NCBI RefSeq assembly: GCF_048773025.1
Contig: NC_133543.1
Coordinates: 6,293,365 to 6,357,364 of the forward strand
Reading direction: 5' to 3'
DNA from: Camelus bactrianus
Lineage: Eukaryota; Chordata; Mammalia; Artiodactyla; Camelidae
Length of the DNA: 64,000 bases
A program made the position numbers and the translations under genes. Shown here piece after piece: positions 1 through 8,836 of the stretch. The notes under the pieces are model-generated. The model made no database searches, had not been told where the DNA came from, and saw nothing but the letters and a program-made list of their open reading frames with translations. The first letter of the stretch is position 1. Every line of letters starts with the position of its first letter.

Positions 1-1991
1 ACAGTATTTATCATTTTTCTGTCTTTGTCCTTTAATTTTGTATGCCCCTTCAATGTTCTATCCTATTTGGGGCGTTATTTTTTTTAATTAAAAAATGTCT
101 GTTAGCAGTTAAGAAAACAAAAACAAAGAAAAATGCACATGATATCTAAATTTAGAAAATATCTAGTGTGTTTTCTGTCTCGGCAATGGAGTGTTCTAGA
201 ATCTCGTGAAAACCTTCATTACACAAGTTCCTTGAAATGCTGATTAAGAAATAAAACCTTCCTTCCTCATCTTTCAAGCTACACAGCTAATTGTCAAGAA
301 AGTGAGGGGAAATCCTCAGAAGCCAAGACAAAGCAGAAAGCAGGGATTCTGGGAGATAAGCGAGCCTTAGAAGCCCTGGGGTGCCTGTTGGCTCCTGAAC
401 TGAGCTTTGGTTGCCCTGACAGGAGGGCAGGAGGTGAGCCCAAGTCCTCTCACACTGGGAGTTGGATGGCTGATCATATGTAAGGCCAAGCCCATCCCGA
501 GAAGCCTGGTTTACTAAAGGTTGAACTAGGGAAAAAAATCCTCAATGCAAGAAACTAAGGAATGTCAATATTTTTGGAAGAGTGGAAAAATAACAAATCC
601 AAAGTAAGGATATAGTTTAAAGCTGTTCTGGCATGAGAGTGACCACAAACTCCTGGCAGAAAAGCACAGCTATTCCTGGAATGAGAAGTTGTGTTTTGAA
701 TGGATCAGTGAACAGCCATTCCGAAAAAGGCCTCCAGAGTATTGTGGATCAAGATACTGGACCGCAAACACATCTCTTCCAAAGGTCATTTAAATAACCA
801 GAAATTTTTTAAAGGAAAGAAGCCACAATCATATTTCTATTTATTGACATTACTATATGCCAGGAATTCAGAGGTAACTATGTGAAGGAAACTTAGCATA
901 GAAGCTGTGGATGTGCCTGCATGCAGGACATTTCACAGAAGTGGCCGGAATTGTCTGCAAACAGAAATTCCTGCCAAGGGACTCTGCCCGTTCCCAGGGG
1001 AAACATTGCTTGCAGACAAGAATGTTTAGTAGTTCCTCAAAAGGAACAGGCCTGGGAACAGGAGAGTCTGAGTGTAATTAAGATAAGGAAGCCTTAGATG
1101 TAGTGCACATGTGTCAACCTAAAAAATGTTTACTCTCTGTGCTTGGCAAGAGTTACTCCTTTGTGTAGATGGTATAAAAACTAAAGGAACCCGAATCTCG
1201 GGAGACATTTTGCACCACAGCAGCTCTCTGATTCATTTCGTCGGCAACAACTATGGAGTTGTCTCCTATTTTATGGACCTTACTTTCTCTTTGGGGAGAC
1301 AAACTGACATAGTCGGGGAGCTTGGTAGAGGGAGGTGTTAGTCTGTTGCAATTAGCCAGGAGAGGAGATTAAGAAAGCAGTGAAGGGTGGGTGAACTTTT
1401 TAGCTGAGGACAGACAGTCTTGTTCAGTTGGCTTTTAATTGCAGGCTCAATGAGTACTCACTAGAGGGAATAGATCTTATGGAGGATGGACTTAGCTCAG
1501 GCCTCTTTAGAATGGACAAGTGAACCTGGAGAAAGACAGTCAAATCTGTGCAGACATTGAAGTTCACTTGAACGTGCTGTTTCCCTGAGCCAAATATCGG
1601 ACAAGTAGAAAGCACTTCTTGAGGACAGAGGAGTGGTTTTTAAGGTTCTCCAAGAATGAATCCCAGGGAACCGAGATGGCCAGTTGTCAAACTGTGACTT
1701 TGCAATTTGGACGGTGTATCCACCAAGGTTATTGGCATTTTATGGGTTTCCATTTCTCGTTAATACATGTCAGGTGATGAGGACGTGGACACACGTGTTT
1801 GACCCCTTGTCGAGGTGACTTTGGGTTCCTGCCTAGAAGCATGGGCACAGCTGCGGTTGCGTCATACATCTTGCCGCCCATCCCACTCCCCGGCTCCGTG
1901 ATCACTGCAGAGTCGTCCCTTGTTAACCTGTCCATCTCCTCTGTGACATCACAACCCATGAAAAGACCGGATCGTATTAACTTGACTTTCT
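1..1991 (+). repeat. Left copy of a ~2 kb direct repeat (DR1)
   Basis: The segment aligns along nearly its whole length, in the same orientation, with about 60544-62156. By eye the copies are roughly 10% divergent, with several small indels. The alignment starts at base 1, so the repeat may extend left of the window. The main difference is a 367-bp solo LTR at 883-1249 that only this copy has. I do not recognise the repeat unit. Part of it, near 830-880 and 1256-1310, looks like an old mammal-wide interspersed repeat, but I cannot name the family. Neither copy has a convincing coding frame: the short minus-strand frame near 1424-1615 recurs at 61589-61780 only because the DNA is duplicated. 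It lies upstream of the TRAPPC9-like promoter. Confidence 0.9.
883..1249 (+). mobile_element. Solo LTR (class II-type endogenous retrovirus) with 6-bp target duplication
   Basis: The element begins TG and ends CA, is 367 bp long, and is flanked on both sides by ACTATG (877-882 and 1250-1255). The matching place in the right-hand repeat copy (61432-61437) holds a single ACTATG with no insert, so both ends are fixed by the empty site. A TATA-like GGTATAAAAACT near 1170 suggests plus orientation. A 6-bp duplication is typical of class II (betaretrovirus-like) elements; the class is inferred from that alone. It is a fossil solo LTR with no internal region and is younger than the duplication that made the two repeat copies. 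Confidence 0.88.
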
Positions 1992-1992
1992 T

Positions 1993-2046
1993 AAAGCAAA
2001 GGAACAGATCTAATATGGAGTCAGATTTGTTTTTCCTATTTCAGTA
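1993..2046 (-). mobile_element. Truncated LTR fragment at the edge of DR1
   Basis: About 50 bases match the 5' terminal part of the LTR at 38495-39034 in the same (minus) orientation; both contain GGAACAGATCTAATA. The match starts where homology between the two 2 kb repeat copies stops (about 1991). The piece is therefore a remnant at a rearrangement junction, not a separate complete LTR. Confidence 0.6.
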
Positions 2047-2298
2047 GTGCCATGGAGAAGGAAGTTTGGGCAGCTTTTTGTAGGGTCCTGGAGGATTTCT
2101 CTGTCAGCGTCTGGATGCCTCTATTGAAAACCCTTCATAGCTGTCTGGCATGCTGTAAAACCACTCCACCTGTTTTGCCCTGAAGATGTGTTCAGTTTAT
2201 AACTCATCTCTACTCCTTGGAAAACAACTCAATAAAAACTCAGTTGGTTTTCCACCAGCCATGGGCAGGGGTGAGGGATAGCATGTTACTATTTTATA

Positions 2299-2299
2299 A

Positions 2300-2392
<93 letters not shown>

Positions 2393-2432
2393 CAACAACA
2401 ACAATAATAATAATAAAATTAATAATAATAAA
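2299..2432. repeat. (TAA)n microsatellite
   Basis: A perfect TAA/ATA tract of about 90 bases runs to about 2388, then becomes interrupted AAC/AAT units. It encodes only artefactual poly-Ile/poly-Asn or poly-Leu frames. It is probably length-polymorphic, and A-rich repeats of this kind often grow from retroposon tails. Confidence 0.95.
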
Positions 2433-2569
2433 AGAAGTTTTAAAACAGCACTGGGCACATAGGAGAGAGTCAATAAATGCTTCCTGGCTGAAATCAAAAG
2501 TGATGGCTCAGTGATTCCATGGCTGCTGTATTTGTTGAACTTGTTACTCCTTTGCTCCATTACACTTTT

Positions 2570-2760
2570 TTTAAACTGAAAAAGAAACACATGCATATGG
2601 TTAAAAACAATTCAAACAGCAGAAAAATACACAAGTGAAAGAAGTTTTCCCTCATCCTCTGTTCTTCCAGCCGTCCCTGGAGATGCCACTGTTTACTATC
2701 CTTTGTGTGCTTTTCCGGATATGCTATGCACATTCCCACCTATGCATGTAAATTCCTTTA
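2570..2760. mobile_element. Old L1M 3'-end fragment
   Basis: The stretch with TGGTTAAAAACAATTCAAACAG followed by a C/T-rich run and the 'gccactgtttactatcc' type segment resembles the 3' region of ancient L1M elements. It is degraded, and the orientation is not certain by eye. Confidence 0.45.
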
Positions 2761-2816
2761 AAGTTTTAGTTATTTTTAACTTAAAGGGATTTAAATCCTC
2801 AAGTGGCTTCTGCCCG

Positions 2817-3300
2817 GGTAATGGAACAGAACAAATCTGACTGCATATTAGATTTTTTCATTTGACTTTAACCGTATGCTCTTTCTCCTAGGCTTCATCT
2901 TGCTTGTAAAACAGTGTTGCCTAGTGCCTGAAATATACAGAAGAGTCTATTCTGAAGGCTCTGACCTTTAAGGATATTTAACACTTTTCCATTCATAAAA
3001 TGATAACAAGTTACAGAATAGAAAATAACTTTTGTTTTGTTGGAGGTTTACAGAGATTTGACTCAGGCAGATAGCTGCAAGAACAAAGGATTCTAAAAAC
3101 AAAGAATTCCTACACCAAGAAGTTTGCAACAACCAAGCACATAGGAAACGAGCCTGAATTCTGACTTGGGGAGATGGTTTTCCAGGACATTAGTTTGCCA
3201 TCTAGCTCTACAGAAACTTGCTTTTCCATGCCCCAGCAGCGGGTCTCCCAACTTATTGGCCTGTCCTTCACTGAGGAGAATGAATTTGGACTCGGTAACA
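2817..3300 (+). mobile_element. Class I endogenous retrovirus LTR, plus orientation
   Basis: This stretch is homologous over its whole length to the reverse complement of 38495-39034. Shared blocks include the U3 start (AACAAATCTGACTGCATATTAG), the 'cctgaaatatacag' block, the GCTGCAAGAACAAAG and GTTTGCAACAACCAA blocks, and the U5 end (TTATTGGCCTGTC to GGTAACA). It is more decayed than its relative and I see no target duplication. It is a fossil solo LTR lying just upstream of the CpG island. Plus-strand frames across it are fortuitous. Confidence 0.75.
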
Positions 3301-3949
3301 CTCCTATCTACCTAGCAAGCTGGGCACTGGAACTGAGGACAGCTCTCCCACACCCAGGAACCAACTGTGAGCCGTTGATGGTTCCACTTGGGTTAGGTGT
3401 GTTTTACCCAGGAGGGATGGGACTATGCACCAACACTGAGGCAGTCTGCTCTGTCTGGGGCTCTGATCTTGTACCTCCCGCTCCCCGCAATGCCAACACC
3501 TGGGACAGTGGAGCTAAGGCAGAGATCGTGCCTGCCTGTTTCCCAGCCTGTAAAAGGGGAAAATGTACACTTCCCAAGGTAGTTCTGAGAGACAACACCT
3601 GCGGGTGCTTGGTTCCCAGAGCAAAAGGAAACCCAGCTCCGCGTGGGGACAACGGGTGTGATCCCCGTAGGGGTTCTGCAGAGGCATCGGCTGGAGGGCT
3701 GGACCAGGGAGGTAAAACTTGAGCTGCGGGCCTTGAAGGGTTACAGAATGGTACAGAGGCAGGACTGCCGCCTCCTTCGGGGTGCCCCAGAAGTAAAGCT
3801 TTTTCTTTACATCTCCGCTACTCCCCTCCACTCTCCAGATCCCTACCTACTCTCTGCTCCTCCTGTCCATCTGTCTCCCTCCACTATTCCGCTCCTCTCC
3901 TCCTCCCCCATCTTCACCCTCCCTCGATGCCCCAGCCTCTATCACAGAA

Positions 3950-4720
3950 CCTAGAGGATCTCTGGCCCTCCTGCGCATGCGCAGTCGGTGCCAGCTGGAC
4001 CGCGGGTTGAAAGCCCCAGCTCCGAGCTTGGAATCGGCCACAAAGTCTTCTCAGCTCTGTCGCTCGGTAGGCCTTTGGCTCCTGACCGAGGCCGGGGCCT
4101 CTGGCTGTGGAAATGCAAGTTGGGGGGCTCCCGGGAAAGGGCTCAGGCGGCTGCGGGAGGGCGGTCCTCGTGTCAAAGCCCGCGAGGGAGCGAGTCTGCG
4201 TGTGTTCAGCTGAATTGCTCGGGCCAGACCCCTCTGCCCGCGCCACCTACCCCGGCGCCCCGGCCACAGCTGTCCAGGGCCAGGTGTGCACCTGCCGCTT
4301 CTCGCCCCAGCCAGGCTCCCCTCAGTCCGCGGCTGGCGACCCCTTCCCCTCTCCCGCCCACGAGTCCTATTCTCCCGGGCTTCCTCTCCTTGGCCGCCGG
4401 CTCGTCCTTGCCCCTGTGAGGGCTGTGTCCCGGGTGGGCGGGTTCTGCGGACCCGATCGGGGGGGCGGGCGGCTGGGGCTCGGGCTGGCCTCCGAGCAGG
4501 GCTGCAGCCCGCGCCCCCCCCACGCTTTCCCTGCCCTGTGACCACGGGGCTGCCCTCCTCTCCCTTTCCAGCTCCCTGAGGACAAGCTCAGCGGCATGCG
4601 AGCTGCTCCCCGGGCTTAGAGCCTCCGGTTGTAAAGCCCAGTTTCTCCTGGTGGAGTCTGGAAAAGGGAGCGCCAGTGCTGAGGGAGTTTCCGTCTCCCC
4701 CCTCAGTGTTTCTGCCCCAG
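3950..4720 (+). promoter_or_regulatory. TRAPPC9: CpG island: promoter and non-coding exon 1 of the TRAPPC9-like pseudogene
   Basis: This is the only strongly GC- and CpG-rich stretch in the window; about 37 CpGs can be counted in 4141-4560. It has no TATA box, as expected for a housekeeping promoter. It contains a perfect NRF-1 palindrome and ends in a consensus donor, CAG followed by GTAAGT, at 4721. The next coding exon begins with a splice acceptor 3.5 kb downstream and carries the ATG, which fits a non-coding exon 1. The start of transcription cannot be fixed from sequence. The assignment to TRAPPC9 is inferred from position and splice logic. The long overlapping frames on both strands here are high-GC artefacts. 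Confidence 0.72.
3972..3983. promoter_or_regulatory. NRF-1 binding site (TGCGCATGCGCA)
   Basis: This is a perfect 12-bp palindrome matching the NRF-1 consensus YGCGCAYGCGCR, at the upstream edge of the CpG island. Such sites are typical of housekeeping promoters and bind only when unmethylated. Its two core CpGs have not decayed. Confidence 0.75.
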
Positions 4721-4726
4721 GTAAGT
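4721..4726 (+). other. Splice donor of putative exon 1
   Basis: GTAAGT preceded by CAG is a full match to the mammalian 5' splice-site consensus at the downstream edge of the CpG island. It would join to the acceptor at 8264/8265. Confidence 0.6.
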
Positions 4727-5094
4727 ACCTTGAACAATTTCAGGTCTTATGATGGCGGTGCTTGTTGATGTCACGTGTTTTTATAGTGCCAGGAATTACA
4801 GTGTTGAAAGCAGGGCTTTGTTCAGTTAAAAGTGAGCTGAAGGCATGAGGCTGTGTCATGCTCCTTCCTTCCCTTTCCCAGGGTGAAACGTGTGACAGTC
4901 GATTTTAAAAACATAGTTACAGTCACTAACTAGCCCAGCCCAGCTAGTGTGTGTTAACAGGAACAGCACCACCAGAGGCGTTGGAGACCCAGGGACATTG
5001 CAGTCCTAAAAAGCTCCTGGCACAGTTTAGTTTGTTTTGGTTTTTTGTTTTTCTTAAATTGTGGGGTAGACTAGTTGTATAGAGGGAAAAATAA

Positions 5095-5290
5095 TTGTCA
5101 AGGAATATTTTTTCATATAACAGCTTTATTGTGATATTGTTCACACACCATGAAGTCCACCCATTTAAATGGTACAATTCAGCAGCTTTTAGCATATTCA
5201 CAGTGCTGCAACCATTATTATTCCAGAACGTTTTCACCACTTCAGAAAGAACAGTGGAAATGAATGACCTATCCACCCCTCCCCAGTGGT
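5095..5290 (-). mobile_element. L1M 3'-end fragment
   Basis: Shown on the plus strand, the series 'ttattgtgatattgttcacacacc', 'cccatttaaatggtacaattcag' and 'cagtgctgcaaccatta' is the familiar reverse complement of an old mammalian L1 3' region. It is a short fragment. Confidence 0.75.
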
Positions 5291-5439
5291 GGTTCTAAAG
5301 AAGTTTCTTGCCTATTCCTGACCATAAATTAACTTGTTACATTCCATGAAATATCTGGTAGGAATTCTAATCAGAATTGCATTGAATCTGTCTATCAAAA
5401 CAGGAAGAATAAATGTCTTTATGGCATAAACTTCTTCTA

Positions 5440-5530
5440 CCTATGAATATATCTGGGACCCTATCTTTTCATCTCTCCAGAGCCTGGCCCATGGGAAGTC
5501 CTCACTAATTGTTGGGCTTGTGAATGATGA
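5440..5530 (+). mobile_element. L2 3'-end fragment
   Basis: Phrases such as AGAGCCTGGCCCATGGGAAG followed by CACTAATTGTTGGG resemble the L2 3' end (…agtgcctggcacatagtaggcgctcaataaat…). It is short and diverged. Confidence 0.5.
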
Positions 5531-5744
5531 GATTCTATACATCATTAGTTGCCACTGTAGCCTTTCACAGAAGAGAAAAGTAACCTCAGTGAAGCCAAGT
5601 GACTGTCTGATGGTCAGAAAGAGTGACAGTCAGTGCTGGAGTGATCCAGTGGACTTGGTGCTTGTAACCAGTATTCTCCACCACCTACAGCTAAGGGGAT
5701 AAGAGTGTTCTTTTATTTTATCTTAATGGCGTTGATTATATTTA

Positions 5745-6030
5745 TACTTATTTTTTAAAATTATTTTTATTGAAGTGTAGTCAATTTACAATGTTAGTTT
5801 CAGGTGTACAGCAGAGATTCAGTTATAAACATATGCATATGTATATGCATATGTTTTAGGTTGTTTTTAGCACAACTCATTACAAGAAATTGAATATAGT
5901 TCCCTGTGCTATATAGTAGGTCCTTGTCATTTATTTTATATTTATTAATGTGTATCTGTTAATCCCCCCTTTCCTGCCTGCAAACCAGTTTGCTTTCTAT
6001 GTCCATGAGTCCATTTCTAGCAGCATCGTT
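5745..6030 (-). mobile_element. L1 3' UTR fragment (artiodactyl type)
   Basis: The plus strand reads TTATTGAAGTGTAGTCAATTTACAATG, then CAGGTGTACAGCAGAGATTC, then ATTGAATATAGTTCCCTGTGC. This is the standard reverse complement of artiodactyl L1 tails. It is a 5'-truncated insertion; the frame crossing it at 5950-6258 is not a gene. Confidence 0.85.
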
Positions 6031-7109
6031 TTTCCTAGTAACATACGCTGGTTGACTGCTTTCAGCTTCAGTAATTCCATCTTATCTGTGGGCACTTTTC
6101 TTCTGGTGGGGCTTTATGGGGTTTGCACACATGATAATAGAGATTTGTACTTGGGAGAACTCCAGGCCTCGTGTAGTTCCTGGAAAAGAGTGCCCACTGA
6201 GTTGATGCTTGAACTGGGAAAAAAGCAGAGTAAGTGTTGGAATTTGCACAATGGTTGAGACTTCCAGGTTTCTATAACCTGTTTAGCCCACATTAATATT
6301 GGCTGCACCCATACTGGGTAATTTGGTGGAACTTCATTTTATGGTGGTGTAGAGACAGGGCCTTGTATGCTTCTTCTCTTTCCTTTTTCTAACACTCATT
6401 CTCCTGTGTCTTGGTAGAAACAAGACCTGCTAGGGAGTCAGGGATTTCTTCGGAAAAAAAAAAAATCTTGTCCATAGCAATCTGTCTGTGTGTATTTTGA
6501 AGTTTCTGGGGAGTGAGGGTTGAGCCTAAAGTCCATCGTGGGACAGGTGGCCCATAGTTCTCTGTGCCCCCAGATTGCCCCCTCCTCCCCAGTCCTCTTC
6601 CTCAGTCCAAGATGAAGTTCCCTAGTTGATTTACACAGAGGTCTTGTGGAAATGGCTTTTCATTTTATTGTTTCACGAAGGAGGGCTGCCATCATGATCT
6701 CTGTGGTCAGGTTTTGGTGACCTGAAGGCTATGCAATTGGGGGTTTCTATTAAATAAAAAAATATTACAAATAGAAAATTAGAACAAGGGTGGTGACAGG
6801 GGCTCTTAGAAGTGGGGACCATTAGCTTTGTTAGCTTCAGCTGCATTGGCCTTTGGCCACGAGGACCCATCCTCGTGCTCTGAAGTTGGAGGGATTAGTG
6901 GGTTCTGTGGGAATTTTAACTGAGTGTATCTCATGGGCTAGGCATTGTCGTACTTGTACTGTGTGTTCCTTATTTGAGACAATGAGCTCATTTAACCTCA
7001 ATAGCCTCTTTAAAATATTAGACTTTTTATTTTGAGATGTAATGTAGGTTCCCCTGTACTTGTAGGAGATAATATGCGGAGGTCCTATGGACACTTTGCC
7101 CAATTTTCC

Positions 7110-7275
7110 TTAATGGTTCCATCTTGCAAAGTTGGGGTACGATTCATTACTGACTTACTAACCCTTTCAGGATTGTGTTATTGCCCTCATTTCTATCTAT
7201 GATTAAACTGGGGCTTAGAGAAGCACACAGGCCTGCCCAGGTCACCCACATGTTTAGTGTGTAGTCGGGTGTAAC
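7110..7275 (-). mobile_element. MIR SINE fragment
   Basis: The section from 'ttgccctcatttctatctatgattaaac' through 'cttagagaagcacacaggcctgcccaggtcacccaca' matches the reverse complement of the MIR core. It is old and diverged. Confidence 0.55.
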
Positions 7276-7625
7276 GTGGGCTTGGGATTTCCAGGAAGTA
7301 CCATTATGATGGTCTGTGGCAGGGAGCAGCATTCACTTTGCTTGTTTATTCATTCATTGAACAAACATTTATTGAGTAACCTCTGTGGGTCAGATGCTTT
7401 CACAGGCTTATCTGATTCTTCAGCAGTACTGAGAATCAAGTATTGTTTTGTTTTTTTTAATCTGAGAAAATTAGCTCTGAGAGTTTATAACACCCCTCAA
7501 AGGAAATATAGCTCATAAAGGAGGGATAGTAAATTTGTACAGTCCCCCCTCTTTATGCAGGTGGTACCCTAGGCATTTTACATTTGCAAACTTCCGTAAT
7601 CCAGATATATTCTTGTAAGGCAGGG

Positions 7626-7682
7626 ATTTTTTTTTAATTGAAGTATAGTCGTTTACAATGTTGTGTCAATTGCAAGGTGTTT
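7626..7682 (-). mobile_element. L1 3' UTR stub
   Basis: About 55 bases (TTGAAGTATAGTCGTTTACAATGTTGTGTC) match the tail of the same L1 type as 5745-6030. A camelid SINE lies immediately downstream. Confidence 0.7.
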
Positions 7683-7711
7683 TTTGAATTTTGAATTAAA
7701 AAATATTTTTT

Positions 7712-7831
7712 GAGAAGGGTAATTAGGTTTATTCATTTGTTTCATTTTTTAAAATGAGGTACTGGGGATTGAACCCAGGACCTCGTACATGCTATGTATG
7801 TGCTCTACCACTGAACTGTACCCTCTTCCCC
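7712..7831 (-). mobile_element. Camelid tRNA-Ala SINE (Vic-1 type), copy 1
   Basis: In reverse complement it reads as a tRNA-Ala-like body with A box (TAGTTCAGTGGTAGAGC-like) and B box (GGTCCTGGGTTCAATCC), then an AT-rich tail and 'cctaattaccc'. This is the form known from camelid genomes and is the best clue to the organism. It is a degenerate, non-functional tRNA-derived retroposon. Confidence 0.85.
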
Positions 7832-8264
7832 AAGGCAAGTTTTCTTATCCATTATTCTGCAGTTTAGGAGTTCAAATAAATTGGTGTTGAAATCCAGATC
7901 TTTTGATCGTACTGCGGTTCTTTTCTTTATAATCTGCTGAAGGGGGGTGGGGAAAGCAGTTCCTTTGTTCATTTCTTTATTCAGCAGTGTTGAGCACTGA
8001 CTTTGCATCAGGGTCTTGCTAGGTGCTTGGAAACAGTAAACAAGAGATGACCCTTCTGTGCAGGGGCAGGAAGCCTAGACCAAAAGCTGGGTAATGTGAT
8101 TCGAGCTACAGTATCCATGTACAGACTCTGAGGACAAACTGTACCCCCGGCTTTGCTTGTGCTTCCCTTTCCTTCTGGCTGGTACACACCAGGTCACCGC
8201 AACCCAGAGGCGCCCGCAGCCCACAGCACAGTATTTACCTCGATCTCCTCTCCCCTCTCTGCAG

Positions 8265-8836
8265 GGCCTGCAACATGAGCATCCCTGACTACCTGCAGTG
8301 TGCTGAGGAATACGAGACTCTCCCCGTGGTCTTCCAACCCGTGGGGATCATTTCAGTGGACAATTTCTTTTGCATCTATAAACGAATCTCCTTGGTGAGC
8401 CAGATCAGCCCGTGCGGCTCCCAGTGGGCACTCTGTATCCACTACAGGCACCACTATGCGTTCGAGAATGCGTGGAGTGACTTCCAGACCCACCGCACGG
8501 TCGTGGGCCTTGTCACCATTACCGACTGCCTCTCGGCCAAGGCCTTCGAGAAGCTCCATGTGCAGAGGAGCTGTATGGCACCACGCTTAATGACTCTCAG
8601 CTCTTTGTCTTTGTGCTGCATGGGGAGGTAGCCGAGCAGCCGCGCACCGACGTGGCCTTCAAACTACGAGGGCTGCAGGGTGGTGGAGAAGAGGATCGAG
8701 GACTTCCCTGAGTCACTCTTCATCTTGCTCAAGTCCAAGTGGCTGGATGGGACCCCAACAAGTCTGGGGAAAGGATCCCCCTCCTCTGCACCTTGTTTGA
8801 GAAGGAGGACTTCATGGGACTGGACACAGACAGCAG
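8265..8836 (+). pseudogene. TRAPPC9: TRAPPC9 pseudogene, ATG-containing exon 2
   Basis: TRAPPC9 (NIBP, TRS120-like) is a TRAPP II subunit that tethers vesicles at the Golgi and links to NF-kappaB signalling through NIK/IKK-beta. The exon opens after CTCTCTGCAG; the ATG at 8275 gives [20 protein letters not shown], against human [20 protein letters not shown]. Recognisable blocks follow in order: [69 protein letters not shown] and GLDTDS. Identity to human over the first 61 residues is about 67% by eye, low for this conserved protein. Damage: in-frame losses at the NNEW and DWPQT positions, then three frameshifts relative to the human protein (-1 after HVQ near 8567, about -5 after DVAF near 8664, -1 near 8760). 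The open frame therefore ends early at 8631. It ends at an intact GTAAGT donor (8837). The gene symbol names the parent; this copy cannot encode the full protein. Confidence 0.93.

Noticed and set aside
2217-2596. Poly-Ile/Asn and poly-Leu/Ile frames
   Set aside because: They are translations of the (TAA)n microsatellite.
3174-3722. 182-residue open frame, the longest in the window
   Set aside because: Its first part lies within the LTR at 2817-3300 and the rest is GC-rich DNA before the CpG island. No domain, no splice logic, and several overlapping frames of similar length on both strands.
3914-4597. Long Pro/Arg/Gly-rich frames on both strands
   Set aside because: High GC content suppresses stop codons, so multiple overlapping frames appear in all phases. 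Composition is that of a CpG island, not of a protein.
7712-7831. Possible functional tRNA-Ala gene
   Set aside because: Only the A/B-box-bearing body of a SINE is present. The acceptor stem cannot pair, and an A/T-rich retroposon tail follows.
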